From: Oscillospiraceae bacterium
GTDB lineage: Bacteria; Bacillota; Clostridia; Oscillospirales; Oscillospiraceae
Direction of reading: 5' to 3'
DNA length: 16,470 bases
Assembly: GCA_018265835.1 (NCBI GenBank)
Contig: JABLYK010000046.1
Span: 1 to 16,470 of the forward strand
A program made the translations under genes and the position numbers. The notes under the pieces were generated by a model. It did not search any database and was not told the DNA's origin. It saw only the letters and a list, made by a program, of their open reading frames with translations. Shown one piece after another: positions 14,106 through 16,470 of this stretch; within the stretch, counting starts at the first letter, position 1, and each line of letters starts with the position of its first letter.

Positions 14106-14222
14106 ATCTCCTCCATAGCGCTGCCGCTCCGGCTCTATGGTTCTGCGCTTCTGAAGGTGTCCGTCGGTGTTCCGGCGTTCAAATCTCCCCCGGTCTAACC
14201 ACCCGAGGGCGTTTTATCACGC

Positions 14223-14260
14223 AAAAATCGGGCGTGTGCAGCTGCACACGCCCGATTTTT
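14223..14260. terminator. Bidirectional terminator, perfect 38-bp palindrome
   Basis: The 19 bases 14223-14241 are the exact reverse complement of 14242-14260, giving a GC-rich stem flanked by A5 on the left and T5 (T6 with base 14261) on the right. It begins directly at the spoVT stop codon and ends spoVT transcripts on the minus strand. It would equally stop any plus-strand RNA from the galE-spoVT gap. Confidence 0.9.
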
Positions 14261-14803
14261 TCAGCTTTCCATCTGCTTGCCGAGAAATCCTGAAACCGCC
14301 ATTGCAAGCTTTTCCTCCGTCTCGCCCGCGGGGGCGCCGTCCTTGGGCGTGAGAAACGTCACGCAGCCCATCACGTCGCCCTCAGCCAGAATTGGCGCGG
14401 CGACGGCAACGCAAAAACGGTCGTCCCCATCGGCTGCGGGCACCGTACAAATGCCGCTTTCCGCACTGTAGAGGCCGCGCGTCTCCATGAGCGTCTCCAG
14501 CTCCGGGCTGATGCGCTTGTCGAGCAGCTCGCGCTTTCCGCCGCCGGCCACGGCGATGATCGAATCGCGGTCGCACACGGCGGCAATGCCGCCCGTGGTC
14601 TTGTGCAGGGAATCGCAAATTTGCACCGCGAACTCCGACAGCTCCCCAATCGGGGAATACTTTTTAAAAATGACCTCGCCGTCCTTATCCGTATAAATCT
14701 CCAGCGGGTCGCCTTCGCGGATGCGCATGGTGCGGCGAATCTCTTTGGGAATGACCACGCGGCCGAGATCGTCGATCCTTCTCACGATACCGGTTGCTTT
14801 CAT
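14261..14803 (-). CDS. spoVT: Stage V sporulation protein T (AbrB-family regulator)
   Basis: A 180-residue transcription factor that in Bacillus tunes forespore sigma-G genes, including germination genes. Residues 1-50 are an AbrB swapped-hairpin DNA-binding domain almost identical to the Bacillus protein as I recall it (KATGIVRRIDDLGRVVIPKE, then RIREGDPLEIYTDKDGEVIFKKYSPI). Residues 55-178 form the GAF-like domain, ending FLGKQMES, matching the Bacillus FLARQMEQ-type end. Length is typical. AAGGAG eight bases before the ATG supports the start. A CATAATC word on the minus strand (14868-14862) resembles a sigma-G -10, but I find no matching -35. It is divergent from rpoN and ends in a strong terminator. 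Its presence in the same window as a ger operon suits a spore former. Confidence 0.95.
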   Translation of the reverse strand: MKATGIVRRIDDLGRVVIPKEIRRTMRIREGDPLEIYTDKDGEVIFKKYSPIGELSEFAVQICDSLHKTTGGIAAVCDRDSIIAVAGGGKRELLDKRISPELETLMETRGLYSAESGICTVPAADGDDRFCVAVAAPILAEGDVMGCVTFLTPKDGAPAGETEEKLAMAVSGFLGKQMES

Positions 14804-14983
14804 ATATTTCTTGCTCCTTTTTCCAAGATTCTTGCGCTGTTAGTGTTTGCATCGCCGGGGAGATTATGCACATCCAAACAGCGAAGTGCAGCATCCCTTG
14901 TTTTTGGAACACAGCAGTGTGTTTTTTCTTGAAAAAAGCCGATGCGGCGGCAACGCGCGCATCCGGATTTTCATCCGTCCCTG

Positions 14984-15012
14984 TTGACAAATCGAACCCT
15001 GCAAAATATGAT
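14984..15012 (+). promoter_or_regulatory. Sigma-A promoter of rpoN
   Basis: TTGACA at 14984-14989, 17 bases, then TATGAT at 15007-15012; the start point is expected near 15019, nine bases before the ribosome site. The rest of the 243-base gap to spoVT holds only short hairpins: AACACA/TGTGTT at 14908-14923 followed by T-rich sequence, and a GATGCG/CGCATC pair at 14941-14963. Confidence 0.8.
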
Positions 15013-15046
15013 GGATACAGCACTGCCAAGGAGGGTAGATGCAAAC

Positions 15047-16390
15047 ATGAAGCTCGAGTTTCATCTCAAACAGACGCAGCATCTTTCTCCGCGTCTCATC
15101 CAATACATGCGCATTCTCAGCATGAACACGCAGGAGCTGTACCAGCATGTGCTGGAAATCCAGCAGGAAAACCCCGTTCTGGAGTTCGAGGAGGGCGGCG
15201 AAGGCAGCGGGGACAAGCTCCGCTGGCTGGTCTCCATGAACAGCACGCCACGCAGCGCCGTACGCATACATGACGAGGAGGCCGACCGCAGCGAGCGTGA
15301 GGAATATGCCGATACTTCCGACTGCTTTGCAGAGACGTTGTTTGCACATTTGCGTTCGCAGATTCTGAAGGCCGATTGCCCGGAAGCCGTTCGGGCCAAA
15401 GCCATCCTGCTGGCGTCCTCCGTCAACGACAGCGGCTATCTGGAGGGTGCGATGCCCGATTTCGAAGCGGACGCCGAAGCGCGCGCGGCGCTGCGGCTGC
15501 TGCAGTCCTGCGATCCCGCCGGCGTGGGCGCCCGCTCGCTGAGCGAGTGCATCACGCTGCAGCTCGACCGTCTCGGCACCGACACCGCGCTTGCCCGGAG
15601 CATTGCGCAAAACTACCTGGATGCGGTCGCCAGCAGCAGCTATCAGCACATTGCAACCGCGCTCGGCGTCACGAAGCGGGAGATTTTTGCCGCCGTGAAG
15701 CAGATCCGGAGCGCCGACTGCAGGCCCGGCTGCGATTATGCGCCGCAGGAGCCTCCCGTGTATGTCTATCCCGACGTCATTGTCGATCAGCACCTCAACA
15801 TCAAAACAAACGACGGTCTGATGCCATCGCTGTACATCAGCCCCTATTACCGCAGTCTCGCGGGGAGCGACGATCCGGAGCTGCAGCGCTATCTGAACGA
15901 CAAGCTTGAACAGGCCGCGAACCTGCTCAAAAGCATAGACCAGCGGCGGGAAACGCTGATTCTCTGCGTGCAGACGATCCTGCGCCTGCAAAAGGACTTT
16001 TTCTCCTCGCCCGCCGGTGTGCTCAAACCCATGACGCTGGAAGACGTCGCCGAACAGATGGGCGTACGCGCCTCCACCGTATCCCGCGCCTGCAAGAACA
16101 AATACCTGCAGTCGGCCTATGGGATGTACGCGATGAGCAGTCTGTTTACCGTCTCGCTCCCTGCCGACGGAGGACAGGCCGTTTCCTCCCGCGTCGTCAA
16201 GGCCGCGATCGCAGAACTGATCGCGGCGGAGGATCCAAACGCGCCGCTCTCCGACCACAAAATTCAAGCGCTTTGCGCCGCGCGCGGCATACAGGTGTCC
16301 CGCCGCACGATCGCAAAATACCGGAGCGCGCTCGGTCTTCCCAGCGCAGCGGGGCGACGGGCAAATGCCAAAATTGACGCAGCAGATTAA
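15047..16390 (+). CDS. rpoN: RNA polymerase sigma-54 factor
   Basis: A 447-residue alternative sigma factor that directs polymerase to -24/-12 promoters opened by ATP-driven activators. Region I (1-48) is the Leu/Gln-rich activator-interacting segment (LKQTQHLSPRLIQYMRILSM). The core-binding part includes DPAGVGARSL at 156-165 and PDVIVD near 242-247. The helix-turn-helix MTLEDVAEQMGVRASTVSRAC (split Met329-Cys349) leads to NKYLQS. The RpoN box is VSRRTIAKYR at 417-426, differing only conservatively from the canonical motif. Length resembles SigL of Bacillus (about 436). The ATG at 15047 is preceded by AAGGAGG at 15028-15034, twelve bases away, a long spacing. Earlier in-frame ATGs at 15008 and 15011 lie in the promoter. 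No activator or target gene is in view, and an IS-like end follows 27 bases after the stop. Confidence 0.95.
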   Translation: MKLEFHLKQTQHLSPRLIQYMRILSMNTQELYQHVLEIQQENPVLEFEEGGEGSGDKLRWLVSMNSTPRSAVRIHDEEADRSEREEYADTSDCFAETLFAHLRSQILKADCPEAVRAKAILLASSVNDSGYLEGAMPDFEADAEARAALRLLQSCDPAGVGARSLSECITLQLDRLGTDTALARSIAQNYLDAVASSSYQHIATALGVTKREIFAAVKQIRSADCRPGCDYAPQEPPVYVYPDVIVDQHLNIKTNDGLMPSLYISPYYRSLAGSDDPELQRYLNDKLEQAANLLKSIDQRRETLILCVQTILRLQKDFFSSPAGVLKPMTLEDVAEQMGVRASTVSRACKNKYLQSAYGMYAMSSLFTVSLPADGGQAVSSRVVKAAIAELIAAEDPNAPLSDHKIQALCAARGIQVSRRTIAKYRSALGLPSAAGRRANAKIDAAD

Positions 16391-16417
16391 ATCCAGAAAA
16401 ATCCCGGCAGCACAGTT

Positions 16418-16470
16418 TGAAGTGACCCCAAAAAGTTAGACAATAATTAAGAGCAAAAATTGTTCAAGCA
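16418..16470. mobile_element. Probable terminal inverted repeat of an IS3-family element
   Basis: From TG at 16418 the sequence runs TGAAGTGACCCCAAAAAG, then TTAGACAATAATTAAG, which resembles ends of IS3-family (IS150-like) elements, where GACCCC-A-run-GTTAGACA is characteristic in my recollection. Base composition changes abruptly to AT-rich. Only one end is visible; the transposase and the other end would lie beyond the right edge. The element's orientation cannot be told. Confidence 0.5.

Larger units (their letters stand above)
14015..14260 (+). other. Possible small non-coding transcript or degenerate DNA
   Basis: This part of the 476-base gap between galE and spoVT has no recognisable protein gene. 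It starts after a promoter-like pair and ends in a perfect bidirectional terminator. Inside are a CGGAG/CTCCG dyad near 14030, a hexamer repeat (14070-14105), and a hairpin with CCATAG at 14113-14118 pairing CTATGG at 14135-14140. I do not recognise a known RNA family (not tmRNA, 6S RNA or tRNA). It may equally be a decayed remnant. Confidence 0.2.

Noticed and set aside
13976..14116. 46-residue minus-strand open frame in the galE-spoVT gap
   Set aside because: No ribosome site before the ATG, and much of the frame translates the hexamer repeat (VRVRVKVK); no support as a gene.
14173..14202. tRNA-like 3' end (GTTCAAATC ... TCTAACCA)
   Set aside because: The T-stem would have two mismatches and there is no matching 5' acceptor strand, D arm or anticodon arm upstream. 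It could at most be an attachment-site remnant, but no integrase or second copy is seen.
14060..14293. 77-codon plus-strand open frame in the galE-spoVT gap
   Set aside because: It starts in the hexamer repeat, reads through the terminator palindrome into the antisense of spoVT, and has no ribosome site.
14864..16267. 467-codon minus-strand open frame opposite rpoN
   Set aside because: It mirrors rpoN codon bias and has no recognisable motif; sigma-54 on the plus strand is certain.

Overview
The window looks like a chromosomal segment of a strictly anaerobic, endospore-forming Clostridia bacterium, most likely a GC-rich Oscillospirales/Ruminococcaceae-type gut organism. The evidence is a gerA-type spore germinant receptor operon, spoVT, an oxygen-sensitive class III ribonucleotide reductase (nrdD/nrdG), a sigma-54 gene, Shine-Dalgarno sites of the AGGAGG type and high-GC coding DNA broken by AT-rich promoter islands. 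The organism call is inference; no rRNA is present. Almost all of it is ordinary, well-recognised coding sequence, and I do not see a convincing new multi-gene system.

Left part (1-4076): a sigma-A promoter with a ribosome-binding-like site fires leftwards out of the window, so a divergent gene starts just beyond base 1. To the right lies a three-gene germinant receptor operon in the order A-C-B (160-4010), as in GerK loci: GerA-type membrane protein, GerC lipoprotein and GerB permease. It ends at a hairpin shared with the convergent gene.

Middle-left (4077-7657, all minus strand): a small XRE repressor with its own AT-rich promoter and a perfect palindromic operator candidate, a beta-CASP metallo-beta-lactamase nuclease-like protein, a GntR/FadR-like regulator with a strong terminator, and a YhhN/lysoplasmalogenase-like membrane protein. 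A divergent plus-strand unit (7717-9138) follows, with a good sigma-A promoter, a PlsC-type acyltransferase, a low-molecular-weight protein tyrosine phosphatase and a terminator.

Middle-right (9151-12469, minus): nrdD-nrdG-dut, a deoxynucleotide supply operon. Its promoter carries a NrdR box between -35 and -10, with a half-conserved second box exactly 32 bp downstream. Class III reductase works on NTPs and so makes dUTP, which Dut converts to dUMP; nrdG and dut overlap.

Right part (12480-16470): a GC-rich repeat/hairpin patch, galE (minus) with an unusual inverted-repeat promoter region, a 476-bp gap with structured sequence and a possible small transcript, then spoVT (minus) and rpoN/sigma-54 (plus), divergently arranged. 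The last ~50 bases resemble the terminal inverted repeat of an IS3-family element inserted 27 bp after the rpoN stop codon.
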